NCBI RefSeq assembly: GCF_019734195.1
Contig: NZ_JAASHM010000006.1
Coordinates: 1 to 64,000 of the forward strand
Length of the DNA: 64,000 bases
Direction: 5' to 3'
From: Clostridium sp. K13
GTDB lineage: Bacteria; Bacillota; Clostridia; Clostridiales; Clostridiaceae
Under the pieces are notes generated by a model. That model did not search any database. It worked only from the letters and a program-made list of their open reading frames with translations, and was not told the origin of the DNA. This document shows, in pieces, positions 26,524 through 34,245 of this stretch. Each line of letters begins with the position of its first letter. Position 1 is the first letter of the stretch. The translations under genes and the position numbers were made by a program.

Positions 26524-26901
26524 CTACTTATTAGAAAACCATTCCTTTAATTCATCAATTTCTTTCTTGTTAATTTTCTTACCATAATACAATGCTGATA
26601 GGAACTTTTTAACAGATCCTTTATACATATCATTTATTATCCCTTCTGCTTCTTTTTGTCTATATTCTTCAATAGTAACAGCAGCTCTATAATAATTTGT
26701 TCTTCCTTTCTTATGTGAAGTTAAAACACCTTTCTCCATCATTCTAGATAAAAATGTTGATATAGTTTGACCAGACCAGGTCTTACCATTATCCCTTTCA
26801 ACTATTTCTAGTAATTCAGAAGATGTCACTTCTTTATTTAATCTCCATATAATTGACATTAAATCCATTTCTGTATCTGATAATTTTTGAAATTTACCCA
26901 T
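26524..26901 (-). CDS. blaI: BlaI/MecI/CopY-family repressor
   Basis: A 125-residue winged-helix repressor: KLSDTEMDLMSIIWRL, the recognition region SGQTISTFLSRMMEKGVLTS and HKKGRTNYYRAAVT, followed by a dimerisation helix with the region cut by BlaR-type proteases. The frame is open further upstream (to 27093), but the ATG at 26901 fits the family start and has AAAGGATTGG before it; the upstream part overlaps the operators. Two near-perfect ACTACA-N4-TGTAGT operators lie just ahead of this start, so it likely represses itself and the M56 gene. Confidence 0.88.
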   Translation of the reverse strand: MGKFQKLSDTEMDLMSIIWRLNKEVTSSELLEIVERDNGKTWSGQTISTFLSRMMEKGVLTSHKKGRTNYYRAAVTIEEYRQKEAEGIINDMYKGSVKKFLSALYYGKKINKKEIDELKEWFSNK

Positions 26902-26929
26902 GATGTACACCAATCCTTTCGCATTTAAC

Positions 26930-26945
26930 ACTACACGTCTGTAGT
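26930..26945. promoter_or_regulatory. BlaI operator 1
   Basis: ACTACACGTCTGTAGT is a perfect 6-bp dyad (ACTACA/TGTAGT) with a four-base centre, of the TACTACA/TGTAGTA class bound by BlaI and MecI. It is 29 bases before the repressor start codon. Confidence 0.8.
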
Positions 26946-26958
26946 ATATTTTTATATT

Positions 26959-26974
26959 ACTACACATTTGTAGT
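26959..26974. promoter_or_regulatory. BlaI operator 2
   Basis: ACTACACATTTGTAGT repeats the dyad of operator 1 with a centre-to-centre distance of 29 bases, close to three helical turns, which would place two dimers on the same face. Confidence 0.8.
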
Positions 26975-27067
26975 ATATTCAAGTATTTTTTTCCTATAAA
27001 TAATATTAGTTTTCTTTCTTCTCTATTAGCTCTAGAATATAATTTTCTGGTAAATATTAATCCACTT

Positions 27068-27117
27068 ATAATTATATGATATATTTTACACAAAAAAAGG
27101 AAACCACTTGGTTTCCT
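27068..27117 (-). repeat. Dyad-plus-terminator repeat, copy C
   Basis: On the minus strand the hairpin GGAAACCAAGTGGTTTCC and a T-run (terminator of the CPBP-like gene) are followed by TGTAAAATATATCATATAAT. Copies B and C agree at almost every base from ATAATTATATGATATATTTT through GGAAACC. It lies upstream of the blaI operators. Confidence 0.75.
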
Positions 27118-27143
27118 ATAATAACTTTAATACATTTCACTAA

Positions 27144-27809
27144 TTAATTTCCAACAATATTCTTATTACTAGAAATCTTATATTTTATATTCATAATAGT
27201 TTTTGAAAGTACTCTTTCTAAAAAATGAGCTATTATTGGTAATAGTATTAGTCCACTTTTTACAAATACATATCCAATTCCAATAGAAAAGATAAATGAT
27301 GAAACAATATCAATCATTAATTGTTTATTTACCTTTTTCTTTATAAGAATTCCTTGTGTTATTATCCCTAGACACCACACAATTCCATTAATAATTACAG
27401 TCCATATACTTGAATTATTTACGTTAAATTTCTCTAAAAAAACAAAAATAAAAGTTTGCATAAACATTCTCTGTGGAATTTCCATCATAATTCCTTCAAA
27501 TCCATTTATAATAATTTCTGTTTTAGATATCTGTTCTTTTATGTTATTTTGTGATATTAATAATACAACTACAGCTACAGTAATAATCAAAATAATCCAT
27601 AATGGTACATTTAAAATTTCTTCTATTTTAAATATATTTATCCTTGTTATTATTAACAATAGTATAGTTGGAATTATGGATACAATAGGCATTATTAATG
27701 AGCCTTTTATCTTAACTTTACTATTTCCTATTACTATACTAACTCCATATAATATTACCTCAATTACATATGCTAATACTAAACTAATTATTATAAAAAC
27801 TAAATCCAT
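27144..27809 (-). CDS. CPBP-like multi-helix membrane protein
   Basis: About 221 residues with six or so membrane helices. It has weak marks of the CPBP (CAAX protease and bacteriocin-processing) family: MEIPQR in place of the EExxxR motif, and LPIIAHFLER in the position of the FxxxH/HxxxN motif. Family membership is therefore tentative. The start at 27809 (GGTGAGGTG before ATG) is preferred: the open frame upstream of it encodes a fragment of an unrelated lipoprotein gene. A frameshifted remnant of a paralogue lies at 15095. Confidence 0.62.
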   Translation of the reverse strand: MDLVFIIISLVLAYVIEVILYGVSIVIGNSKVKIKGSLIMPIVSIIPTILLLIITRINIFKIEEILNVPLWIILIITVAVVVLLISQNNIKEQISKTEIIINGFEGIMMEIPQRMFMQTFIFVFLEKFNVNNSSIWTVIINGIVWCLGIITQGILIKKKVNKQLMIDIVSSFIFSIGIGYVFVKSGLILLPIIAHFLERVLSKTIMNIKYKISSNKNIVGN

Positions 27810-27833
27810 ATGCACCTCACCTAAAAATAATAT

Positions 27834-27953
27834 TTTTTTACTTATTACATACAAATATTCATTAATACAAGTATTTATACCATCTGTTACTGCTACAATA
27901 TTGCCATTATCCAATTTAACTAAACTGCTTATATATTCTACTTCATTATACAT
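27834..27953 (-). pseudogene. Remnant of a second copy of the Asp-box/solute-binding lipoprotein gene
   Basis: The frame reads EVEYISSLVKLDNGNIVAVT, matching EVKYISSVVKLDNGDIEAVT in the intact gene at 28948-31269. The DNA agrees too: positions 27880-27945 and 31033-31098 differ at only a few bases. Only this piece is left, fused in frame to codons that run toward the CPBP-like gene. It shows that a partial duplication of the lipoprotein gene was cut down here. Confidence 0.75.
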
Positions 27954-27987
27954 CCTGCTCTTAGGAACTTTTTATATGGTTTAAAAC

Positions 27988-28029
27988 TTAAATATTAATA
28001 AATCTTAATTCTTTTTCAGCTTCTAAATA
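27988..28029 (-). pseudogene. 3' end of a second copy of the 41538 gene
   Basis: The codons YLEAEKELRFINI-stop match the end KLEAEKELRFINF of the gene at 41538-41996. A 29-base stretch (27998-28026) is identical to 41548-41576. The rest of the copy is absent; the fragment starts right after the stop of the 28032 gene. Confidence 0.7.
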
Positions 28030-28031
28030 AT

Positions 28032-28364
28032 TTATTTATTATATTTAATTTCTTTATAAATTGTGCCATCCCAATCAGAATAAACCGCTATATATTCATA
28101 GTTTGTATATTCCTTTATCTCATATACTTTTTTACCACTATCAGTTTTACAAATTAAAATATTTGAAATAGTATACGTCTCTTCAGGATTACCATAACAA
28201 TACTCTTTTCCATTTAAATAAATTGATTCCCCTCGCTCTACAGCCTCATTTTTATAACTTTTATTATGTGAAACTCTATACCCAAATAAAGTTATAATAA
28301 AAGCTACAACGATTCCTCCCAAAAGCAACATCCTTATTGTCGGTCTTTTCTCTTCACTATTCAA
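28032..28364 (-). CDS. Unknown membrane-anchored protein, 110 residues
   Basis: A membrane helix at residues about 10-26 (MLLLGGIVVAFIITLFGY) is followed by a small extracellular domain with YLNGKEYCYGNPEE, a second Cys (ILICKTDSG) and an aromatic end (YSDWDGTIYKEI). The paired Cys could form a disulfide outside the cell. AGGAGGAATATTTT precedes the ATG. I know no family for it. Its stop lies directly beside the 41538-gene fragment. Confidence 0.6.
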   Translation of the reverse strand: MNSEEKRPTIRMLLLGGIVVAFIITLFGYRVSHNKSYKNEAVERGESIYLNGKEYCYGNPEETYTISNILICKTDSGKKVYEIKEYTNYEYIAVYSDWDGTIYKEIKYNK

Positions 28365-28478
28365 AATATTCCTCCTATAACTCCTTTATATAAAGTATAT
28401 CTTATACTGCTCACAAAACTCCTATTTATGGGGCTGTTTTAAAAGATAATAATATAAATATTACTACCAGATAAATAC

Positions 28479-28931
28479 TTACTTTTTATCTATCATAGAT
28501 TTTATAATCTCTATAAATTCACTCATTTGTTCTTCAGTTTCAAATTTATTACTTGGGATTATTATTTTCTTTTTATAACTAAGCCATCTTGTTGACACTA
28601 TTAATATATATTTATCGATCACTTTTAATTCTACATATCTGTCTAATTTTATTTCTAGTTCATCATCATTACAATATATTAAAAGTTTTTTATCTTTTAA
28701 TATTAATGTTTTTTCAGATGTAAAATATTTATCTTTCCTACACTTTTTTATTGCTAGATTTTTTGAAATTCTACTTATATCTTTATCTTCAGTTTTCTTT
28801 AACCAAAAAAACACTATTGAAGTAAGAATAATTGTATTGGTAAAAAAATACAACAAATTTTGTAATTTTATTGAATAATATATCCCACTAACAACAGCAA
28901 TAGAACAAATATTAAATATACTATATGAAAA
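28479..28931 (-). pseudogene. YcxB-like protein lacking its N-terminus
   Basis: The frame holds two hydrophobic helices (SIFNICSIAVVSGIYYSI; LYFFTNTIILTSIVFFW), then a soluble domain with KYFTSEKTLILKDKKLLIYC and IIIPSNKFETEEQMSEF, the pattern of the YcxB-like C-terminal domain. A stop codon at 28932-28934 cuts it off at the first helix, and no ATG or ribosome site precedes the helix. The normal N-terminal segment is missing, so it looks like a 5'-truncated gene ending just beside the neighbouring lipoprotein gene. Confidence 0.55.
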
Positions 28932-28947
28932 TTAATAGTTAATTTAA

Positions 28948-31269
28948 TTATTCTAATAAATATACTTCTACATCACTAATAATTTCAGAAACAGCCTTAT
29001 TAATATCCAAATCATTATCTATTATCTTAGAAAACTTATTTGCTACCTCTGTAACTAATATTAAATTCACTTTAGGTGCTACATCTAAACTCTCTATTAT
29101 ATCTACAAAAGTATTTATATCTTCATCATTTAACCAATATTGAGGAGTTTTAATTAATACTCCATTATTATCAACATCTCTTTCAATATATTTAATATAG
29201 TGATTCTTATCACTATCAAAAACATACTCATTTATACTATCATTTGGAATTTTTAATCCATTAATAAAAGCTTCCCTATTTAAAGTAATTTTTTCTGTTT
29301 CATTAATTTCATCAATTAAATACTTTACTGCCTTTATAGCATTATCTTTATTTTTACTTTTATTATTTACTGATATCTTAGTTGATGGTGCAAAAAAGTT
29401 ACCACTTTCATTAGTGATTATTTTATAATCTATATTATCTTGATATAATAGCATGTTTATTAATAAATATACATCTGATCTACTTCCTATTTGCCCATAT
29501 GCTAATAAAGGCTTATCAGGTGAGCATGTCATTTCTCTAATGTTCATTTCTGGCATAAATATATCACTATTACTATTTAAACTAACTCTTATTCCATCCT
29601 CAACTTTATTTTCTTCCTTGTATATATCTTCCTTGACTTTGCACAAATTATAAATTTCTTTTGCATTTTCTAAAAAATCAGTTAAAGTATCTTTATTTAT
29701 CACTCCATCACTATCAATCCAATTAGCTCCAAATCCATAATATAAAGAATATATAAATTCTTCAGGAGTTCCTAGACTTTGTACTATCCTATTGTCACTT
29801 TTAGCACTTTCTTCTTTTGCAACATCTAAAAATGACTTCATATCATTTATATGTTCTATAACTTCCTTAGGTCCTATGAACACTGGAATAGAAATACTAA
29901 GTGGAATTTCATAAATCTTTTCATCTCTTTTATACTCAGATGCTATATTAACAAATGATTTATCTTTATTTAAATTAACTACTTCACTAATATCAGCTAA
30001 AATTCCATTTTCAATATATGAATCAACAGGAAGATTATCTAATAATATTATATCTGGTCCTTTTCCAGCCATAATTTCAGCATTAAGACTTTTAATTGCA
30101 TCAGAAACTGTTTTTCCATTTTCATCATTTAAAGCTACTTCATATTTAATATTAATATCCTTATTCTTTATATTAGATCTAGTGATAGCTTCATTTAAAT
30201 TCTTATTTTCAGTTAAAGAAAATACAACAATTTCATTTTCTTCAATCTTCATATCTACTCCATCACATCTATAAATTACAAGAAAACTTTGCCCTGTAAT
30301 ATTGTTGCTAAAAGTATATAAGAATTCATTATTACTAAGTTCAATTATTTTTATCCCATTTATACCTGCATCACATAAATACTTACTATCAGTAATTACA
30401 GGTGTTATTTTTTCATCATCCAAATTATAAGTAACTATATCTTCATTTTGTAAAAAGAATAAATTATTATCACTTTCACTATTAATTAATGCTGAATAAC
30501 TTTCTGCATTTTCTTCATCTAAAGCATCTTCAAGCTTATCTAAACCTTTTATTAATTCTCCAGTATTAATATCGTATAATAATATACTTTCAGCTGATTT
30601 AATTATTAAATAATCTTCATTAACAATAAAGCGCTCAATATAAGAATCACATTTATATACTCTCTTTTCTTCAAAACTTCTACTGTCAATTTGTATAACT
30701 TCATTCCTATTATCAGAATAGTACATTAAATCACCATTACTTAATGAATTAAACATAATTGGCGAACCATTAAATCCAAATTCAGCGTTTATTTCCTCTT
30801 CAAAGACTTTATCTATCTCTGTAAAACTACCATCATTATCTATTAACACATATCTTATTCTTTGAATTGCAGTTTCTTCATCAATAATATCTGCTAATAA
30901 TATACGTCCATCTTTAATAGGATTAACATATCTAACACGAGTTCCATATATCTCTGGAACATTTATTGCTTTTTCTTCCCAAGTCTCCCCATTATTATGT
31001 GAAATATATACTTTAGTATCAAAGTCTATATCATCTGTTACTGCTTCAATATCACCATTATCCAATTTAACTACACTACTTATATATTTTACTTCATCTG
31101 AAATCTCTATTATTTCTTCCTTTAATTTTATATCTTTCTTTTCAGTCTCTACATTAACTTCTGTAGCATTAACTTCTGATACTTCTATATCTTTTGAACA
31201 AGATATTAAAGAAATAGACAAAATACATATTAAATATATTTGAATAATTTTAATTATTCTCTTTCTCAT
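28948..31269 (-). CDS. Lipoprotein with Asp-box propeller-like repeats fused to a solute-binding domain
   Basis: 773 residues. A lipoprotein signal (ICILSISLISC, Cys near residue 24) is followed by about 330 residues of propeller-like repeats, one carrying an Asp-box (YISHNNGETWEE) and others of the type LLYDINTGELIKGLDKL. From about residue 370 the protein changes to an extracellular solute-binding domain: AEIMAGKGPDIILLDNLP, ISEVVNLNKDKSF, IYEIPLSISIPVFIGP. Such binding proteins usually serve sugar ABC importers, but no permease or ATPase is nearby. It is the third gene of an ECF sigma/DUF4179 operon (40 bases after it), so a sensing role at the surface fits at least as well as transport. 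A fragment of a second copy lies at 27834. Confidence 0.75.
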   Translation of the reverse strand: MRKRIIKIIQIYLICILSISLISCSKDIEVSEVNATEVNVETEKKDIKLKEEIIEISDEVKYISSVVKLDNGDIEAVTDDIDFDTKVYISHNNGETWEEKAINVPEIYGTRVRYVNPIKDGRILLADIIDEETAIQRIRYVLIDNDGSFTEIDKVFEEEINAEFGFNGSPIMFNSLSNGDLMYYSDNRNEVIQIDSRSFEEKRVYKCDSYIERFIVNEDYLIIKSAESILLYDINTGELIKGLDKLEDALDEENAESYSALINSESDNNLFFLQNEDIVTYNLDDEKITPVITDSKYLCDAGINGIKIIELSNNEFLYTFSNNITGQSFLVIYRCDGVDMKIEENEIVVFSLTENKNLNEAITRSNIKNKDINIKYEVALNDENGKTVSDAIKSLNAEIMAGKGPDIILLDNLPVDSYIENGILADISEVVNLNKDKSFVNIASEYKRDEKIYEIPLSISIPVFIGPKEVIEHINDMKSFLDVAKEESAKSDNRIVQSLGTPEEFIYSLYYGFGANWIDSDGVINKDTLTDFLENAKEIYNLCKVKEDIYKEENKVEDGIRVSLNSNSDIFMPEMNIREMTCSPDKPLLAYGQIGSRSDVYLLINMLLYQDNIDYKIITNESGNFFAPSTKISVNNKSKNKDNAIKAVKYLIDEINETEKITLNREAFINGLKIPNDSINEYVFDSDKNHYIKYIERDVDNNGVLIKTPQYWLNDEDINTFVDIIESLDVAPKVNLILVTEVANKFSKIIDNDLDINKAVSEIISDVEVYLLE

Positions 31270-31309
31270 AATTCCCTTCCCCCTTAAATACTCATAATCC
31301 CTTATATTA

Positions 31310-32374
31310 TTAATTCTTTTTAAGTTTGAACTTCACAATAGTGCCATCATCTTTAATTATTTCTAAATATAGGTTTTCATTTTCATCAAAAACTGTTGCT
31401 TCAAATATTACTTTTATATACTTAACATTATCCTCTTCCTCTGAAATTATAGTTTCTAAAATACCAAAGGTTTCTCCATTATCATTAGTTAGCTTCATAT
31501 CCGTAATAATCAGTGATAACTCATAAAAATTCAATTCACTACAATCTTTAATAATTATTTTCATAGCTGTAGGTGATAATTCAGCTGAAACAAGCTCCAT
31601 TTCTCCTGTACTTTCTAAACTGCTATAACTATAATTTATATCTTCTTGAATAATAGAATTAACATCTAAATCAAATGACCATAAAGATTTAAACTTTTTA
31701 AATATTTTGATTCCCCTTGCCGTATATGATTCTTTATCTAATTCACTTACACTTGGATCCCATGATAATTTTGATTCACTATTAGTCATTAAAGTAATTT
31801 CATTAATATTTATTTTCAAATAATTACCATTTATTTGTTTATCTAATGGATAAGTAAAGTAACAATGAACTTCCTTATTTTCTATATCAACCTCTGACTT
31901 TGACATAAACATAGGCTGTTGATTTTTTTTATCCTCATAATCAATATCCATATCTACAAAAATACTTTCTAATTCATCTATTAAATTACTATCTTCAAAG
32001 TTAATTACAAAAGAAGCAAATAAAGTTTTGCTATTTAATATTACTTTATCTATTTTAATTTCAACACCATCACTAGAAACTGTATAATCTTGTAGCTGTT
32101 TGTAATATCCATTTTCAACAGCTTTTTCAACACCTTGATTGTATTTAAATATAAATTCTTTTATTGTAGCTAGTACGTTTTCTCCTTTAATAGAAAAAAT
32201 TCCTGTAACTAAAATTAATAAAACAGCTGCAGCTATAAATCCATTATTAAATCTTCTTTTTTTCTTTTTACTTTTTCTTATTTCTTCAAAGGCAATATCT
32301 TTCTTCTTTAAAATACTCTCTGGAATATTTATCTCATCATTTACTACCTTATTTAACTTATCATCAAAATTCAT
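31310..32374 (-). CDS. DUF4179 domain protein, probable anti-sigma factor
   Basis: A cytoplasmic N-terminus of about 45 residues (MNFDDKLNKVVNDEINIPES, then a KSKKKKRR stretch), one membrane helix (about 48-63, FIAAAVLLILVTGIFSI) and an extracellular part of nearly 290 residues with the DUF4179 core (AVENGYYKQLQDYTVSSDGV, IDKVILNSKTLFASFVI) and a second beta-rich domain of the DUF5643 kind. In clostridia and bacilli this protein type is encoded right after an ECF sigma factor and is taken to hold it at the membrane. Here its start overlaps the sigma stop by four bases, which supports that role. Confidence 0.82.
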   Translation of the reverse strand: MNFDDKLNKVVNDEINIPESILKKKDIAFEEIRKSKKKKRRFNNGFIAAAVLLILVTGIFSIKGENVLATIKEFIFKYNQGVEKAVENGYYKQLQDYTVSSDGVEIKIDKVILNSKTLFASFVINFEDSNLIDELESIFVDMDIDYEDKKNQQPMFMSKSEVDIENKEVHCYFTYPLDKQINGNYLKININEITLMTNSESKLSWDPSVSELDKESYTARGIKIFKKFKSLWSFDLDVNSIIQEDINYSYSSLESTGEMELVSAELSPTAMKIIIKDCSELNFYELSLIITDMKLTNDNGETFGILETIISEEEDNVKYIKVIFEATVFDENENLYLEIIKDDGTIVKFKLKKN

Positions 32375-32907
32375 AAATGACTCACATCCTTCCCAACATA
32401 CTCCTTAATATAAAACACCCTTAATTTTTCCTTTGCTCTGCTTAATCTACTTTTAACTGTGCCTTCCTTAATATCTAATATCTCTGCTATTTCCTTTATC
32501 AAAAAACCATTAACATAATATAAAACAATAATTTCCTTGTACTCATCACTTAATATATTAAGAACTCGATCAAAATCTAATTTATCCTCAACACTGTCAA
32601 CACAAATACTATCTCCTTTTTCATATTTGCTATAATCATCTATATAATCAATTTTCTTATCTTTCATTATGGAATTGCAGTTATTTATAAGAATTCTAAT
32701 AAGCCATGTATTAAAATACTCTGGACGTTTTAATTGTTTTATATTTTTAAATGCAGACATTATAGTTTCTTGAATTGCATCTCCTATAGCTTCTTCATTA
32801 GACATCCTACTCTTAGCAACTTTGTACATTTGAAGCATATAGTTATCTATAAGCTTTATAAATGCTTCTTCATCACCCTTCTTTGCTTTTCGTACCAATA
32901 CCTCCAT
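32371..32907 (-). CDS. ECF-type RNA polymerase sigma factor
   Basis: 178 residues with sigma region 2 (EAFIKLIDNYMLQMYKVAKS, then AIQETIMSAFKNIKQLKRPE with the -10 contact helix) and region 4 (LSDEYKEIIVLYYVNGFLIK and EIAEILDIKEGTVKSRLSRA). No region 1 or 3, as expected for extracytoplasmic-function sigmas. It leads the sigma/anti-sigma/lipoprotein operon. A candidate self-recognised promoter lies at 32944-32974. Stress signals are not evident. Confidence 0.9.
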   Translation of the reverse strand: MEVLVRKAKKGDEEAFIKLIDNYMLQMYKVAKSRMSNEEAIGDAIQETIMSAFKNIKQLKRPEYFNTWLIRILINNCNSIMKDKKIDYIDDYSKYEKGDSICVDSVEDKLDFDRVLNILSDEYKEIIVLYYVNGFLIKEIAEILDIKEGTVKSRLSRAKEKLRVFYIKEYVGKDVSHL

Positions 32908-32943
32908 CTACTTTCCTCCCACTTAATATGTACATATCTAATT

Positions 32944-32974
32944 GTTAGATTACCTTCTCTTTTAAAAGGTTCCA
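32944..32974 (-). promoter_or_regulatory. Candidate ECF sigma autoregulatory promoter
   Basis: On the minus strand TGGAACCTTTT is followed, after a short AG-rich spacer, by TAATCTAAC. This resembles the AAC-type -35 with a CTAA-type -10 of ECF promoters. It lies about 37 bases before the sigma factor start. No second copy was spotted elsewhere in the window. Confidence 0.45.
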
Positions 32975-33033
32975 TTAATTTCATGTTTATTTGTAATATT
33001 TAAAATAATAAAAAATTAAAAGTAATTAATATT

Positions 33034-33067
33034 TAAAAAACCCTCTGTTTTAAATTAAACAGAGGGC
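33034..33067 (-). terminator. Terminator after the LCP gene
   Basis: CCCTCTGTTT pairs with AAACAGAGGG around a short AT loop (33041-33066). On the minus strand TTTTTT follows. It ends the LCP gene, which stops 40 bases upstream. Confidence 0.85.
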
Positions 33068-33105
33068 AGGTAATTTAATAAATAACTAATTCACTAAATT
33101 TAATA

Positions 33106-34164
33106 TTATTCTCCAAATCCGTTATATTCATAATAAATACTTGTATCTTTTTCCGTACTTCTATTTAATATGAAATCTGGTAAAGTATCATTAAAAATAA
33201 AGTCATTAAGTATTAAAGCATTTTTATAACTATCCATTCTTAACCCCATATTCCCATTTATTTCTTCATCTACACAAAGCTCTAAAGCTGGTATACTAAG
33301 TTGCTCTGTATTAAAATTTGAAAATTTATAAATAGTATATGCCATGTTTACACACTCAATAATATCTATATTGGTTTTTACATAGTCTAACATTTCGTTT
33401 CCGATTTCAAAGTACTTAATAGGATTAGTTTTTTGTAATTTCTCAGCAACTTTAAAAAGAACCTCCCTTTGTCTTTCAGTTCTTTCAAAATCATCACCAA
33501 CACCTTTTCTTATTCTTGCATAGGATAAAGCTTGTTTACCATTTAACCTTTGTAAACCTGCTTCTTCTACTGAACAATCATTACCACCAGTATCAATTCC
33601 TATATATTTATTCAATTCATGTAATTGATACTCTTGAACATCAATGTCAATTCCACCTATTTGATCAATTATAGCTTCAAACCCTTCAAAATTTATCATC
33701 ACATACTTTTCCAAACTCAAATCAAAATTATATCTTATAGTATCCATTACAAGTTCTACTCCACCTAGACTAAAAGCTGCATTTATCTTATCTTCTCCAT
33801 ATCCAGGTATAAATACTATTGTATCTCTATATAGTGATGTTAATTTAACCTTTTTATTATTACTATCTAAGGTTGCAATTATTAGAGAATCTGACCTTCC
33901 CTCCTCAACTGAAAAGTCCACTCCATCTGCACCAATTAATAATATATTTGTAATTCCATCAACCTCTTTCAATTCAATACTTTCTTCATTTAACTTATTA
34001 TTAGTTTGTTTATCTGATACAGTTGAATTGTTACTCTTAACATATATCTTACTTCTAACATAGACATATCCTGATCCTATTAATATTAAACAACATATAA
34101 ATATTGAAATAATAACTATTAAACTTTTTTTATATTTATTTTTTATCTTTTTATACTGATTCAT
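33106..34164 (-). CDS. LCP (LytR-CpsA-Psr) family wall-polymer ligase
   Basis: 352 residues: a short basic cytoplasmic end, one membrane helix (about residues 15-34, SLIVIISIFICCLILIGSGY) and the extracellular LCP domain. Conserved residues are visible: NILLIGADG, GRSDSLIIATLD, SLYRDTIVFIPG, DKINAAF, and ARIRKGVGDDFERTERQREV with the Arg cluster that binds the lipid pyrophosphate. Such enzymes move teichoic acids or capsule polymers from undecaprenyl pyrophosphate to peptidoglycan. It is the last gene after a regulator, kinase and lipoprotein, so the two-component system may adjust wall polymers. Confidence 0.9.
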   Translation of the reverse strand: MNQYKKIKNKYKKSLIVIISIFICCLILIGSGYVYVRSKIYVKSNNSTVSDKQTNNKLNEESIELKEVDGITNILLIGADGVDFSVEEGRSDSLIIATLDSNNKKVKLTSLYRDTIVFIPGYGEDKINAAFSLGGVELVMDTIRYNFDLSLEKYVMINFEGFEAIIDQIGGIDIDVQEYQLHELNKYIGIDTGGNDCSVEEAGLQRLNGKQALSYARIRKGVGDDFERTERQREVLFKVAEKLQKTNPIKYFEIGNEMLDYVKTNIDIIECVNMAYTIYKFSNFNTEQLSIPALELCVDEEINGNMGLRMDSYKNALILNDFIFNDTLPDFILNRSTEKDTSIYYEYNGFGE

Positions 34165-34245
34165 AAGACTCCCCTCTTTCTTACCATTATCTATGTTTAA
34201 ATCCTTCTTTTCCCTACAATTAAATTCCTTACTAATTATCTTAAG

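Noticed and set aside
26902..27093. Longer N-terminus for BlaI
   Set aside because: The family starts at the 26901 ATG and the upstream codons overlap the operators.
27810..27953. Longer N-terminus for the CPBP-like protein
   Set aside because: These codons match the lipoprotein gene at 28948, not a membrane protein start, and a ribosome site supports the ATG at 27809.
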